NCBI RefSeq assembly: GCF_002869745.1
Contig: NZ_PNOS01000003.1
Span: forward strand, 62,001 to 126,000
DNA length: 64,000 bases
Direction: 5' to 3'
DNA from: Oceaniglobus roseus
GTDB lineage: Bacteria > Pseudomonadota > Alphaproteobacteria > Rhodobacterales > Rhodobacteraceae
The notes under the pieces were generated by a model. That model was not told the origin of the DNA and did not search any database. It saw nothing but the letters and a program-made list of their open reading frames with translations. The position numbers and the translations under genes are program-made. Below are positions 39,831-49,277 of this stretch, in pieces. How positions within the stretch are numbered: position 1 is the first letter of the stretch; each line of letters starts with the position of its first letter.

Positions 39831-40922
39831 ATGGCATTGTCATTCAATCCGCCGCCGCTGCGCTGGCCCACCCGTCCGGCCCTGATCTTCACCGCAGCGC
39901 TCCTGGCGCTTGGCGCCGTCGGGGGCGAGGTGGCGCGGCTGGTGTCGATGCCGCTGCCCTGGATGCTCGGCAGCCTGATCACCACGGCGCTGGTGGTCGC
40001 CTTCCTGCCGAAGCGGATCCCCGCGGGCTACAGGTTCTCGCAGCCGTTCCGGATGGTCTTCATCGCCATCATCGGCGCCATGATCGGCGCGCAGCTGACG
40101 GCGGAGGTGTTCCAGCAGTGGCCGCGCTACATCCTGAGCCTTGCCGGGGTGACGCTGTTCGTGGCGCTGGCGCATGGCTGGAACTACTGGATGTTCCGCC
40201 GCATCGGCGGCTACGACCGGCCGACCGCCTTCTTCTGCGGCACCCCCGGCGGGCTGATGGAGAGCATCGCCATGGGCGAGGCGGCGGGAGCGGACATCCG
40301 GGTGCTGACGATCCAGCAGTTCCTCAGGATCATCCTCGTCGTCTCGCTGGTGCCCCTGGGCCTGTCGATCTTCCACGGCCATCCCGTGGGCAGCGCGGCC
40401 GGAATCGGGTTCTCGCAGGGGGCGGGCGAGATGGCGGCGATCCCGGTGCTGCTGCTGGTCGCCGCCCTGGGGCTGGTCCTCGGGGTCAAGCTGAAGCTGC
40501 CCGCGGGGCAGCTGATCGGGCCGCTGATCGTCGCGGGGGCGGCGACGCTGTCGGGGCTCGTCGTGCTGGACCCGCCGAACTGGGTGATCTCGGTGGCGCA
40601 GGTGGTGATCGGGGTCAGCCTCGGGGTGCGGTTCATCGGCATCACCGGGCGGATGCTGGGCCGGGCGCTGGGGCTGTCGCTGGCCTCGGTCGCCGGGATG
40701 CTGGTGCTCGGCGCCCTGCTGGCCGGGGCGCTGAACCTCTGGACCGGGCAGCCCTTCGAGGTGCTTCTGCTGAGCTTCGCGCCCGGGGGCGTGACGGAGA
40801 TGGGGCTGGTCGCGCTGTCGCTGGCCGCCAATCCGGCCGTGGTGGCGTTCCACCACCTCTACCGCATCGTGCTGACGGTGGTGCAGATGTCGGTGCTGAG
40901 CCGGTGGATCGGCGCGCGCTGA
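39831..40922 (+). CDS. AbrB-family (AmoR-like) membrane transporter
   Basis: Inner-membrane protein of 363 residues with two homologous halves of glycine-rich helices: LVSMPLPWMLGSLITTALVVAFLPKRIPAGYRFSQPFRMVFIAIIGAMIGAQL and the second-half GQLIGPLIVAGAATLSGLVVLDPPNWVISVAQVVIGVSLGVRF. FCGTPGGLMESIAMGEAAGADIRVLTIQQFLRI and LLLSFAPGGVTEMGLVALSL are the paired family motifs. It has been called a putative ammonia monooxygenase regulator, but the family looks like transporters. Start ATG 39831 is preferred; a GTG at 39807 is possible and neither has a strong ribosome site. Confidence 0.85.
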   Translation: MALSFNPPPLRWPTRPALIFTAALLALGAVGGEVARLVSMPLPWMLGSLITTALVVAFLPKRIPAGYRFSQPFRMVFIAIIGAMIGAQLTAEVFQQWPRYILSLAGVTLFVALAHGWNYWMFRRIGGYDRPTAFFCGTPGGLMESIAMGEAAGADIRVLTIQQFLRIILVVSLVPLGLSIFHGHPVGSAAGIGFSQGAGEMAAIPVLLLVAALGLVLGVKLKLPAGQLIGPLIVAGAATLSGLVVLDPPNWVISVAQVVIGVSLGVRFIGITGRMLGRALGLSLASVAGMLVLGALLAGALNLWTGQPFEVLLLSFAPGGVTEMGLVALSLAANPAVVAFHHLYRIVLTVVQMSVLSRWIGAR

Positions 40923-40953
40923 GCGGGGGGCTTCGGCCGACGCTGGATCGAAG

Positions 40954-40980
40954 GAAGCCCGCCCTTTCGGGGCGGGCTTC
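40954..40980. terminator. Bidirectional terminator between the AbrB-like gene and ggpS
   Basis: GAAGCCCGCCC-TTTCG-GGGCGGGCTTC, a perfect 11-bp stem between two convergent genes; AAG/CTT flanks give weak T-runs on both strands. Confidence 0.75.
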
Positions 40981-40985
40981 GGCAT

Positions 40986-42494
40986 TCACGCGGCGGGCTT
41001 CTTGGCACCCTTCCGCAGTTCGCCTGCCAGTTCGAACATCCTCTGCTGTTCGCGGCCCCAGGCGCGGATGTCGTACTTGTTCACCACCTTGCGCAGCTGG
41101 CGCATCCGGTCCTGCCGCTCGGCCTTCTCCATGTTCAGCGCCTGCAGGATGGCGCTGTCCATCGAGCGGTGGGAGTAGGGGTTGGTGATCACGGCCGAGC
41201 CGAGCTCGACCGCGGCGCCGGCGAATTCGGAAAGGACCAGCACGCCGTCCTCGTCCTCGCGCGCCGCGGCGAATTCCTTGCAGACGAGGTTCATGCCGTC
41301 GGCAAGCGGCGTGATCCAGCAGACGTCGGCCGCCTGGTAGTAGGCGATCAGCTCGGTGAAGGGCACGGCGCGGGAGATCAGGGTGATCGGCGTCCAGTCG
41401 AAGGTGCCGAACTTGCCGTTGATCCGCCCCGCCGCCTGTTCGATGGCGTCCTGCACCTCGGCATAGGCGGTCATGTTGCGGTTGGCCGAGACCGAGACGT
41501 GCATCAGGCGGACCTTGCCGCGCAGCTCGGGGTGGGCGTCCAGAAGGCGGCCGAAGCTTTCCAGCTGCACGGTGCCGCCTTTGGTATAGTCGGTCCTGCC
41601 GACCGAGAGGATCAGCTTGCGGTCGCCCATCTCCTCCTTGATGTGGGCGACCTTCTCAGCCGTCTGCTCCAGCGCGGCCTGCTTGCCGATGTAGTCCACG
41701 TCGACACCCACGGGGGCCGAGCTGATGTGGACGGTGCGCCCCTCGTGGACGATCTTCGTCGGCACCGTGCGCTCGGTCAGGGCGGTGCCTTCCGAGATGA
41801 AGTCGTCGTCGACCCGGACCCGGTCGAACACATCGACGTCGTGCAGGGAGCGCGCGACGGAGACGAAGTTCGAGGCATAACGGGGAATGTGGAAACCGAC
41901 GACGTCGCAGCAGAGCAGGCTCTGCACGATCTCCTTCCGCCAGGGCAGGACGTTGAACATGTCCGCGCCGGGGAAGGGCGTGTGGTGGAAGAACGAGATG
42001 CGCACGTCGGGGCGCAGCTGCCGCAGATAGCCGGGGACCAGCCACAGGTTGTAGTCATGGACCCAGACCACGGCGCCTTCCGCGGCCTCGGCGGCGGCGG
42101 CCTCGGCGAAGGCCCAGTTCACCTCGCGGAAGTTGGGCCAGTCGACGGGGTCGTAGTTGTAGCGTTCGCGGAAGTTGTGGAGGATCGGCCAGAACGCCTC
42201 TTTCGAGGTGATGTGGTAGAACTCGCTGACCTGGCTCTGGGTCAATGGCAGGCGCGACACCGAGTAGTCGCCGTAGCTGTCGGAAATCTCGATCACCCGC
42301 TCGAAATCGGGGTTCTTCGGATCCTCGGCCAGCTTCCAGGCGACCCAGGCGCCGTGCTCGACACCGCCGAAGAAGCTTTTCAGCGTCGGCACGATGCCGT
42401 TCGGGCTGGCGTTCTCCTTCAGCTTGGTTTCGCCGTTCTCCACGACCTCTTCATAGGGCTGGCGGTGGTAGACGATGACCAGATCGGAAGACAT
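40986..42494 (-). CDS. ggpS: Glucosylglycerol-phosphate synthase-like GT20 glycosyltransferase
   Basis: Cytosolic retaining glycosyltransferase of 502 residues, OtsA fold. The N-terminus ([20 protein letters not shown] and [25 protein letters not shown]) resembles glucosylglycerol-phosphate synthase rather than E. coli OtsA, which begins VVSNRI. Shared catalytic stretches are [42 protein letters not shown] and [15 protein letters not shown]. The product would be glucosylglycerol phosphate made from a nucleotide glucose and glycerol 3-phosphate, an osmolyte precursor. The adjacent HAD phosphatase and GpsA support this over trehalose. GAAGGAG precedes the ATG. An automatic name of trehalose-6-phosphate synthase is the alternative. 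Confidence 0.8.
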   Translation of the reverse strand: MSSDLVIVYHRQPYEEVVENGETKLKENASPNGIVPTLKSFFGGVEHGAWVAWKLAEDPKNPDFERVIEISDSYGDYSVSRLPLTQSQVSEFYHITSKEAFWPILHNFRERYNYDPVDWPNFREVNWAFAEAAAAEAAEGAVVWVHDYNLWLVPGYLRQLRPDVRISFFHHTPFPGADMFNVLPWRKEIVQSLLCCDVVGFHIPRYASNFVSVARSLHDVDVFDRVRVDDDFISEGTALTERTVPTKIVHEGRTVHISSAPVGVDVDYIGKQAALEQTAEKVAHIKEEMGDRKLILSVGRTDYTKGGTVQLESFGRLLDAHPELRGKVRLMHVSVSANRNMTAYAEVQDAIEQAAGRINGKFGTFDWTPITLISRAVPFTELIAYYQAADVCWITPLADGMNLVCKEFAAAREDEDGVLVLSEFAGAAVELGSAVITNPYSHRSMDSAILQALNMEKAERQDRMRQLRKVVNKYDIRAWGREQQRMFELAGELRKGAKKPAA

Positions 42495-42515
42495 GCGCGC
42501 TCCTTCGGCTTTTGT

Positions 42516-43268
42516 TCAGATATTGGAGTGAAGGTTGAGAACCCGGATCGCGTCCAGGATACCGGCGGCGCCGATGGCGTCGGACTTGTGAACATGACTC
42601 AGATCACCAACGCGTGAAAGAAGGTCGGGTTCCGACCCGCCCACGGCCACGGCCGGAACCCCGACAGCAAGCATGGAGTAGTCGTTCATCGTGTCGCCCG
42701 CGGCCAGCAGCCGGGCGTGGTCGATGCCGAGGTGGTTCGCCAGCAGCACGAGCGAGGGGCCCTTGCTGATCCCCTTCGGCAGCACGTCGAAATAGCGGCT
42801 GTCCGAGATCAGGGTGTCGAAGCCCATGCCCGCGACGATCTCCTCGGCCCTGGGGTCGTAGGTCTCGGGGTCGTAGTGGAAGCTCTGGCGGTACCGGAAG
42901 GGCGTCTCCTGCGGGCGCAGGCCGGAAATGTCGGCCAGCGCGTCGCGCACCTTCGCGCCGCTGTCCTGCCAGCGGCTCGCGATCTCTTCCTCCAGGGCGG
43001 GGATGGGCGACACCTTCCGGTCCACCACCTGCGCGATGGTGGTGCCGACGTCGCCGATGACGAACTCGGGCCAGGGCAGCCCGTCGCCGCACATGCCCTC
43101 GATGAACATCGGGTCGCGGCCGGTGACGAAGATCAGGCCCACGGTGTCGCGGTTGTCCTCGATCCAGCCGTAGAGCCGCTGGCGGTCCTCCTCGCTGCCG
43201 CCGAGGAAGGTGCCGTCGAGGTCGGTCGCCAGGACGAATTCCTTGGACGAGATCGGGTGGTCTTGCAT
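42516..43268 (-). CDS. HAD-IIB phosphatase, probable glucosylglycerol-phosphate phosphatase
   Basis: Cytosolic phosphatase of 250 residues with HAD motifs LATDLDGTFLGG (I), FVTGRDP (II), a lysine in LPKGISKGPSL (III) and AAGDTMNDYSML (IV), a sucrose-phosphatase-like arrangement. It sits 21 bases upstream of ggpS in one operon. In some bacteria the same two activities occur as one fused GgpPS protein of about 750 residues; the two genes here sum to that size. AAGGA stands 7 bases before ATG 43268; an alternative ATG at 43283 overlaps the gpsA stop (ATGA). The substrate is inferred. Confidence 0.8.
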   Translation of the reverse strand: MQDHPISSKEFVLATDLDGTFLGGSEEDRQRLYGWIEDNRDTVGLIFVTGRDPMFIEGMCGDGLPWPEFVIGDVGTTIAQVVDRKVSPIPALEEEIASRWQDSGAKVRDALADISGLRPQETPFRYRQSFHYDPETYDPRAEEIVAGMGFDTLISDSRYFDVLPKGISKGPSLVLLANHLGIDHARLLAAGDTMNDYSMLAVGVPAVAVGGSEPDLLSRVGDLSHVHKSDAIGAAGILDAIRVLNLHSNI

Positions 43269-43279
43269 CGTGCGGTCCT

Positions 43280-44419
43280 TCATGTGGTCTCGGGCAGGGG
43301 GGTCTGGGGGCCGCGGGCGGCCGGGTGGTCCAGCAGCAGGCCCATGGCGCGCGGTTCGGATTCGATCGGGCGCGACCAGAGCCGCGCGAAGGTGTCGTTC
43401 AGGTCCGCGCCCTCGTGCAGCACGGCGCGCACCGCCTCGCAGATCGGCATGGAAACCTGCACCCGGCGCGCAAGGTCGGTGACGGAGATGGCGTTGAGCT
43501 CGCCCTCGACCACCACCGGTTTGCCGCCGAAACACTCCTCGCGAGGGGTGCCCGCGCCAAGCTGCACGCCGAGCGACATGTTGCGCGAGCTTTCGGAGGA
43601 GCAGGTGAGCGTCAGGTCGCCCGCGCCGGAAAGGCCGGTCACGGTCTCGCGCCGCCCGCCGAGCGCCTCGGCCAGCTGCTTCATCTCGTCCATGCCGCGG
43701 GTGATCAGGGCGGCGCGGGTGTTCTTGGCGAAGCCCGCCCCGGTCATCATCCCGCAGGCGATGGCGATCACGTTCTTCACCGCGCCCCCGACCTCGACCC
43801 CCACGAGGTCGTCCGAGATGTAGGTGCGGAAATGCTCGGTGCTCATGGTCACGGCCATGCGCGCGGCGGGGCTTTCGAACGGCGACAGGCGGTCGTGGTA
43901 GCTGAACTCGAACGCGACGGTGGCGGCGGTGAGGTGGCCGAGCGCGGTCTCGTCGGCGAAGGTCGGTCCCGAGATCACGCCGACCGGGTGATCGGGCAGC
44001 TCGTCCAGCGCGACCTGGCCCATGAGGTATCCCGTCGCCTCCTCGATCCCCTTGGCACATAGCGCCACCGGCACGCCCTTGCCGATCAGCCGGGCGATGT
44101 CGGCGCAGATCGCGCGGACGCTGTGCGAGGGGATGACGATCAGCACCGCCTCCGCCCCGTCGAGGGCCGCGGCAAGGTCGGTGGTGGCGCGGATGCCGGC
44201 GGGCAGGGGGATGCCGGGCAGGAAGGCCTCGTTCCTTGCGTTGTCGTTGATGTCGGCGGCGACGTCGGGATTGCGGCCCCAGAGCCGCACCTCGGCCCCG
44301 GCGCGCCGGGCGACGCTGGCGAGCGCGGTGCCCCAGGCCCCCGAACCCAGGACCGCGACCGTGCCGTAGGGCCGGGCGCGGGCGGGCGGACGGGGACGGG
44401 TCATGTCATCGGATGGCAT
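43280..44419 (-). CDS. gpsA: Glycerol-3-phosphate dehydrogenase [NAD(P)+]
   Basis: Cytosolic enzyme reducing dihydroxyacetone phosphate to glycerol 3-phosphate, 379 residues, longer than the usual 330 because of an N-terminal Pro/Arg-rich tail and a C-terminal extension (RGPQTPLPETT). The NAD site is VAVLGSGAWGTALA, followed by LWGRN, NEAFLPGIPLP, IVIPSHSVR, GISGPTFA-like VISGPTFADE, and the catalytic lysine region GGAVKNVIAIACGM with GLSGAGDLTLTCSS. It starts at 44419 with AAGGA five bases upstream. First gene of the operon with the HAD phosphatase and ggpS, so it probably supplies glycerol 3-phosphate for glucosylglycerol. Confidence 0.93.
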   Translation of the reverse strand: MPSDDMTRPRPPARARPYGTVAVLGSGAWGTALASVARRAGAEVRLWGRNPDVAADINDNARNEAFLPGIPLPAGIRATTDLAAALDGAEAVLIVIPSHSVRAICADIARLIGKGVPVALCAKGIEEATGYLMGQVALDELPDHPVGVISGPTFADETALGHLTAATVAFEFSYHDRLSPFESPAARMAVTMSTEHFRTYISDDLVGVEVGGAVKNVIAIACGMMTGAGFAKNTRAALITRGMDEMKQLAEALGGRRETVTGLSGAGDLTLTCSSESSRNMSLGVQLGAGTPREECFGGKPVVVEGELNAISVTDLARRVQVSMPICEAVRAVLHEGADLNDTFARLWSRPIESEPRAMGLLLDHPAARGPQTPLPETT

Positions 44420-44766
44420 GGCGTTCCTTTGCAAAGAAGCGCCGTCAACGGCCCGTGGCCGGACAGCGGTCGTCGGATGAAATGGGTCGTCACGGGTCGA
44501 TATCAATATCGTGAGGGGTATGGCCACCCCTGGACCGGTCATGTTCAGCTGCAGCAAGATCGCGGATTCTCCCGCTGCACGCCGCCTCTACAGGCCGCAC
44601 GGAAATGATGCAGATGCCGCAGGACGCGCCGATTTCCGATGTTTTCCCTTCTTCGGCGGGAACAGATGCGGCATTTCCCGGTTTATCCTCCGTCAATCCA
44701 TTCGTGCGGCAGTGCAGAAAGCGCAGCGGCGCGACCCGTCTTTTGCAGGAACAGGAGAATGCGACG
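44420..44766. other. Divergent intergenic region gpsA-galU
   Basis: A 347-base region without a clear gene between gpsA and galU. It should carry promoters for both and perhaps osmotic control. It holds the palindrome CGATATCAATATCG and a small GGGGT/ACCCC stem at about 44515-44530. Several in-frame start codons extend galU upstream, but none has a ribosome site as good as the AGGAG near 44755. Confidence 0.55.
44498..44511. promoter_or_regulatory. Palindrome CGATAT-CA-ATATCG in the gpsA-galU region
   Basis: Perfect 6-bp arms with a two-base centre, within a broader TCACG...CGTGA frame. It is the only AT-rich dyad in the region, 79 bases from the gpsA start. Candidate operator; no regulator is identified. 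Confidence 0.45.
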
Positions 44767-45660
44767 ATGAGCAGCAAAGTCAGGACAGCGATCTTCCCGG
44801 TGGCCGGCCTCGGAACGCGGTTCCTGCCTGCGACGAAGGGCACCCCTAAAGAACTGCTGCCCGTCATCGACACGCCGCTGATCCAGTTCGCCATCGACGA
44901 GGCCCGCGCGGCCGGGATCGAGCGGATGGTGTTCGTGTCGCACCCCTCGAAGGGCGCGATCGAAAGCTACGTGCGCGACGATACCGAGCTGCGCCGCACC
45001 CTCTGCGAGAAGGGCAAGGAGAAGATCGCCGAGACGCTGCACGCGAATGCCGTCCACACGCAGGACCATGACGTGGTGTTCGTGATGCAGGACGAACCCC
45101 TGGGTCTCGGCCACGCCGTGCTCTGCGCGCGAGATCACGTGCTGGAGGGGCCGGTGGCCGTGATCCTGCCCGACGACCTGATCCTCGGAGAGCCCGGGTG
45201 CCTCTCGGAGATGATCGAGGCCTACGGTCGTTCCGGCGCGGGCCATCTGGTGGCCACCATGGAGGTCGGCCGGGACGAGACGGCGAGCTACGGCGTTCTC
45301 GAAATCGCCGCGCGCGAGGGGCGGCTGACCCGCGCCAAGGGCATGGTGGAGAAGCCCGCGCCCGAGGATGCGCCCTCGCGCCTCGCGGTGGTCGGGCGCT
45401 ATGTCCTCGACCCGGCGATCTTCGAGCGGCTCGAAACGCAGCCCGCCGGGGCGGGAGGCGAGATCCAGCTGACCGACGCCATCGCCCACGGCATCGACAC
45501 CATCGGCCTTGCCGGGTTCACCTTCTCGGGCGAGCGGTTCGATTGCGGCTCGAAATCGGGGATGCTGCGGGCGACACTGCACCTCGCCCGCGGCCGTGAC
45601 GAGTTCCGCGACGTGCTGGACGACTTCGCGCCCGCCTCGGTGGTGCTTGCCGCCGAGTGA
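44767..45660 (+). CDS. galU: UTP-glucose-1-phosphate uridylyltransferase
   Basis: Cytosolic nucleotidyltransferase of 297 residues making UDP-glucose. Typical GalU features: AIFPVAGLGTRFLPATKGTPKELLPVIDTPLIQFAIDEA (nucleotide-binding start), FVMQDEPLGLGHAVL, ILPDDLIL, MVEKPAPEDAPSRLAVVGRYVL and GGEIQLTDAI. Start at 44767 with AGGAG upstream. It diverges from gpsA and could supply the sugar donor for the glucosylglycerol set, although cyanobacterial GgpS uses ADP-glucose; it must also serve cell-envelope glycan synthesis. A terminator hairpin follows. Confidence 0.95.
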   Translation: MSSKVRTAIFPVAGLGTRFLPATKGTPKELLPVIDTPLIQFAIDEARAAGIERMVFVSHPSKGAIESYVRDDTELRRTLCEKGKEKIAETLHANAVHTQDHDVVFVMQDEPLGLGHAVLCARDHVLEGPVAVILPDDLILGEPGCLSEMIEAYGRSGAGHLVATMEVGRDETASYGVLEIAAREGRLTRAKGMVEKPAPEDAPSRLAVVGRYVLDPAIFERLETQPAGAGGEIQLTDAIAHGIDTIGLAGFTFSGERFDCGSKSGMLRATLHLARGRDEFRDVLDDFAPASVVLAAE

Positions 45661-45690
45661 GCCGCTTGCTGCCGCGTTGAGCCTGGAATG

Positions 45691-45712
45691 ACGGCGCCCC
45701 CCGGGGCGCCGT
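45691..45712 (+). terminator. Terminator after galU
   Basis: ACGGCGCCCC-CC-GGGGCGCCGT, 10-bp stem with TTTCGCGTTTC behind it, 30 bases after the galU stop. Confidence 0.8.
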
Positions 45713-45812
45713 TTCGCGTTTCGGGGCGGCGCGGCTCCCGACCCGCGCGACTGGTGGCGCCGGGCGGTTGCCGGTATCTCTGGGCCGACCGCCCCGCGCA
45801 GGAGATGCCGCG

Positions 45813-46286
45813 ATGACCGAACGCCCCGATTACACCGAACTGGCCGCCGACCTGACGGCCGAGATGATGGCCTTCACCCGCAGCCTCGCGAAGACGTCGA
45901 TCCCCCGTCGCCTGCGGGAACTGGTCAACGTGCGCGTCTCGCAGATCAACCGCTGCGCCTTCTGCGTCGACACCCACCTGAAATACGCGCTCGCCGCCGG
46001 GGAAGAGACGGCGCGGCTCCATCACCTCGCAATCTGGCGCGAGTCGCCGCTGTTCGACGCGAAGGAAAAGGCGGCGCTGGCTTGGGCCGAGGCGCTGACG
46101 GTGCTGGGCGAGGAGGGGGTGCCGGATGCCGTCTACGACGCCGTTCGGGCCGAGTGGAGCGAGCGCGAGATGTGCGAGCTGGCCTTCGTCGTCATGGCGA
46201 TCAACGGCTGGAACCGGGCGAGCGTGGCCTTCCGGCTGGTGCCGGGCTCGAAGGACGAGGCGTGGAAGCTGACGGCGAAGTTGTGA
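45813..46286 (+). CDS. Carboxymuconolactone decarboxylase/AhpD-family protein
   Basis: Soluble protein of 157 residues of the CMD/AhpD fold. The redox-type motif CAFCVDTH with the flanking NVRVSQIN is the family core, so peroxidase- or disulfide-type activity is more likely than decarboxylation. AIWRESPLFDAKEKAALAWAEALT and ELAFVVMAINGWNRASVAFRL are typical. AGGAG precedes the ATG at 45813. It stands alone between the galU terminator and a structured repeat. Confidence 0.9.
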   Translation: MTERPDYTELAADLTAEMMAFTRSLAKTSIPRRLRELVNVRVSQINRCAFCVDTHLKYALAAGEETARLHHLAIWRESPLFDAKEKAALAWAEALTVLGEEGVPDAVYDAVRAEWSEREMCELAFVVMAINGWNRASVAFRLVPGSKDEAWKLTAKL

Positions 46287-46393
46287 TGGGCCGTCGCTCC
46301 GCGCGGGGCGCTTCGTTTTGATGCCGGGTTGGTGGGGTGGAACCCCACCCTACGGTGAGGCGCTAGCCTACGAATGAGGAGCTAACCGCGGAG

Positions 46394-46480
46394 ATGTCTC
46401 GCCCGGCGGCAACGCCGGGCAGCCCCCGACCGCCCCCACGGGCGGGGGCTTCTCCCCCGCCCGCGGTCGGGGGCTGCCCT
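46394..46480. repeat. Structured repeat family R, copy 1
   Basis: Element made of three stems: GCCCGGC-ggcaac-GCCGGGC (46401-46420), a perfect 17-bp stem GGGCAGCCCCCGACCGC (46417-46433) with its complement at 46463-46479, and inside it GGGCGGGGG-cttct-CCCCCGCCC (46440-46462). It sits between the CMD-family gene and the convergent xylA and may terminate both. A related element lies at 55660-55778. Confidence 0.75.
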
Positions 46481-46534
46481 TTGTGCCAAGTGGGAGCGGT
46501 CGAGATTTCGCTCTCGAAGAAGGCGTTGGCCCCC

Positions 46535-47839
46535 TCAGATATACCGCGACACCACGTTCTCGAGGATCTCCTGCCGGCCCGACTTCGGCTCGGGGCGCAG
46601 GTCGGCGGCGACGACGAGATCGTGGATCTCGGCCAGCGACTGCTCCTTCAGCATCTTCTTGGCGTCCGGCGTGTCCCAACCCGCGTAGCGGGCGGCCCGG
46701 TGGGTCTCCAGCACGCCGTCCGACAGCATCGCCGCCGCGGCCTTCAGCCCCCGTGCGCAGACGTCCATCCCGCCGACATGGGCCGCCACCAGGTCCACCG
46801 GGTCGAGCGACTGGCGGCGCAGCTTGGCGTCGAAGTTGGTGCCGCCGGTGGTGAAGCCGCCGGCCTTCAGCACCTCGTAATAGGCCAGCGCAACCTCGCG
46901 CGGGCTGTCGGGGAACTGGTCGGTGTCCCAGCCGGACTGGTAGTCGTTCCTGTTCATGTCGATGGAGCCGAGGATGCCGAGCGACGCGGCCATGGCAAGC
47001 TCGTGCTCGAAGGAATGGCCGGCGAGGATCGCGTGGCCCTGTTCGAGGTTCAGCTTCACCTCCTTCTCCAGCCCGAACCGCTTGAGGAAGCCGTAGACCG
47101 TGGCGGTGTCGTAGTCGTACTGGTGCTTCGAGGGCTCCTGGGGCTTCGGCTCGATCAGGATGGTGCCCTTGAAGCCGGTCTTGTGCTTGTAGTCGACGAC
47201 CTTCGACAGGAACGCGCCGGCCTGCTCGGCCTCGCGCGTCAGGTCGGTGTTCAGGAGCGTCTCGTAACCCTCGCGCCCGCCCCAGAGGACATAGTTCTGG
47301 CCGCCGAGCTTCATCGTGGCGTCCATGCAGCTTTTCACCGTGGCCGCGGCATAGGCGAAGACGTCGGGATCGGGGTTCGTCGCCGCGCCGGACATGAAGC
47401 GGCGGTGGGTGAAGAGGTTGGCCGTGCCCCAGAGGAGCTTCGTCTTCGACGTCTCCATCTTCTGGCCGATGTAGTCGGTGATCGCGTCGAGGTTCGACGC
47501 GCTCTCGGCGAAGCTCGCGCCTTCCGGGCGGATGTCGAAGTCGTGGAAGCAGAAGAACGGCTGGCCCAGGATCGCGAAGAGGTCGAAGGCGGCGTCGGCC
47601 TTGGCCCTGGCGTGCTCCATCGTGTCGCCGAACCAGGGGCGCTGGAAGGTCTGGCCGCCGAACGGGTCGCCGCCGGGCCAGGCGAAGCTGTGCCACCAGG
47701 CGACGGCGAAGCGCAGGTGGTCCTCCATCCGCTTGCCCATCACCACCTCGTCGGGGTCGTAGTGGCGGTAGGCGAGGTCGGACGTGCTGTCGGGCCCCTC
47801 GTAGGTCACGGGGGCGATGCCGTCGAAATAGCTGGTCAT
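46535..47839 (-). CDS. xylA: Xylose isomerase
   Basis: Cytosolic enzyme converting D-xylose to D-xylulose, 434 residues, class II size. The catalytic His lies in [56 protein letters not shown] (metal-binding Glu), [37 protein letters not shown] and [13 protein letters not shown] are further conserved metal and substrate segments. It begins one base after the xylB stop (TGA-C-ATG) and is the last gene of xylFHGBA. A structured repeat follows downstream. Confidence 0.96.
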   Translation of the reverse strand: MTSYFDGIAPVTYEGPDSTSDLAYRHYDPDEVVMGKRMEDHLRFAVAWWHSFAWPGGDPFGGQTFQRPWFGDTMEHARAKADAAFDLFAILGQPFFCFHDFDIRPEGASFAESASNLDAITDYIGQKMETSKTKLLWGTANLFTHRRFMSGAATNPDPDVFAYAAATVKSCMDATMKLGGQNYVLWGGREGYETLLNTDLTREAEQAGAFLSKVVDYKHKTGFKGTILIEPKPQEPSKHQYDYDTATVYGFLKRFGLEKEVKLNLEQGHAILAGHSFEHELAMAASLGILGSIDMNRNDYQSGWDTDQFPDSPREVALAYYEVLKAGGFTTGGTNFDAKLRRQSLDPVDLVAAHVGGMDVCARGLKAAAAMLSDGVLETHRAARYAGWDTPDAKKMLKEQSLAEIHDLVVAADLRPEPKSGRQEILENVVSRYI

Positions 47840-47840
47840 G

Positions 47841-49277
47841 TCAGAGATCCTTGAGAGCGGGATAGGCGGCCTTGTAGCGCGCGTGCTGGTCGGCGAAGGC
47901 CTGTGTGAGGCTGGCGTCGGGGGCGACGGAGCGGGCGATCGGGGGCTGGGACGCGATCTCGGCCCCCGCGCCGGTCGCCGCCATCATGCCGAGCCGCGCG
48001 GCGCCGAGGGCCGCGCCGAAATCGCCGTCCTTCGGCACTTCGAGCGTGATGTCGAGCGCGGTGGCCAGCACCTTCAGCCAGTAGTCGGACCTGGCCCCGC
48101 CGCCGAGGGCGAGGGCGCTGTGCAGCGTGGTGCCCGTGGCCTTCAGCGCATCGCGGCAGTCGGCAAAGGCGAAGGCGACGCCTTCGAGGACGGCCCGGGC
48201 CGCGGCCTTCGCGTCGGTCGCGTGGTCGAGGAACAGGAACTGGCCGCGGATGGCGCTGTCGTTCAGGGGCGTGCGTTCGCCGCCGAGGTAGGGGAGGAAC
48301 AGCGTCTTCGACGGCGCCCTGAGGTCGCCGAGGCCGCCTGTCAGCTCGGCCGCGGACTTGCCCGTGAGACGGGATAGCCATTGCAGCGCGTCGGCGGCGG
48401 CGAGGATCACCCCCATCTGGTGCCAGGTGCCGGGGACGGCGTGGCAGAAGGTGTGGACCGCGGTGGCCGGGTCGGGACGGTAGCCGTCGTTCGCGGCGAA
48501 GAGCACGCCGGAGGTGCCGAGCGACAGGAAGGCGGTGCCGTCCTTCACCACGCCCGCGCCGATGGCGGCGGCGGCGTTGTCACCCGCGCCGCCCGCGACC
48601 GGGACCTGCGGGATGCCCCATGCCTCGGCGAGGGCGGGGCGGAGGGTCCCGGAGGTCTCCGAGCCTTCCACGAGGGATGGCATGTGGTCGCGCGACAGGT
48701 GGCAGGCCGAGAGCAGGGCGTCGGACCAGTCCCGCGCGCCGGTGTCGAGCCAGGCGGTGCCCGCGGCGTCGGACATCTCGGACACGTGGCCGCCGGTGAG
48801 ATAGAGGCGCAGGTAATCCTTCGGCAGCAGCACCTTGGCGATCTTCGCGAAGGTCCCGGGCTCGTTCTCGCGCACCCAGTCGACCTTGGGGGCGGTGAAG
48901 CCCGGGAAGACGATGTTGCCGGTGATCTCGCGGAACTGCGGATCGGCGTCCATCGCGGCGGCCTGCCTGTGGCTGCGGGTGTCGTTCCAGAGCATGCAGG
49001 GGCGCAGCACGGTGTCGTCCGCGCCGACCAGCGTCGCGCCGTGCATGTGGCCGGACAGGCCGATGCCCGCCAGCCCCTCGCAGCCGTCGGCGGCCTTCAG
49101 GGCCTGCACCGCTTCGGCGGCGGCCCGTTCCCAGGACGCGGGATCCTGCTCGGACCAGCCGTCGTGGCGGCGTTCCACGGTCAGCGGCACGCTGTGTTCC
49201 GCGAGAACGGTCTGCGCCTCGTCGATGAGGATGGCCTTCAGCGACGAGGTTCCGAGGTCCAGTCCGATGTACTTCAC
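47841..49277 (-). CDS. xylB: Xylulokinase
   Basis: Cytosolic FGGY-family kinase of 478 residues phosphorylating D-xylulose. N-terminal ATPase motif [15 protein letters not shown], the xylulokinase segment [12 protein letters not shown] with [22 protein letters not shown] and [11 protein letters not shown], and the C-terminal FGGY-type signature around [21 protein letters not shown]. The start is GTG at 49277, overlapping the xylG stop as GTGA; the reading frame has no closer ATG. It couples transport to isomerase expression. Confidence 0.95.
   Translation of the reverse strand: MKYIGLDLGTSSLKAILIDEAQTVLAEHSVPLTVERRHDGWSEQDPASWERAAAEAVQALKAADGCEGLAGIGLSGHMHGATLVGADDTVLRPCMLWNDTRSHRQAAAMDADPQFREITGNIVFPGFTAPKVDWVRENEPGTFAKIAKVLLPKDYLRLYLTGGHVSEMSDAAGTAWLDTGARDWSDALLSACHLSRDHMPSLVEGSETSGTLRPALAEAWGIPQVPVAGGAGDNAAAAIGAGVVKDGTAFLSLGTSGVLFAANDGYRPDPATAVHTFCHAVPGTWHQMGVILAAADALQWLSRLTGKSAAELTGGLGDLRAPSKTLFLPYLGGERTPLNDSAIRGQFLFLDHATDAKAAARAVLEGVAFAFADCRDALKATGTTLHSALALGGGARSDYWLKVLATALDITLEVPKDGDFGAALGAARLGMMAATGAGAEIASQPPIARSVAPDASLTQAFADQHARYKAAYPALKDL

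Noticed and set aside
46394-46480. Possible CRISPR array or tRNA-like structure in the hairpin-rich intergenic region
   Set aside because: There are no regularly spaced direct repeats or tRNA consensus boxes; it is nested inverted repeats.
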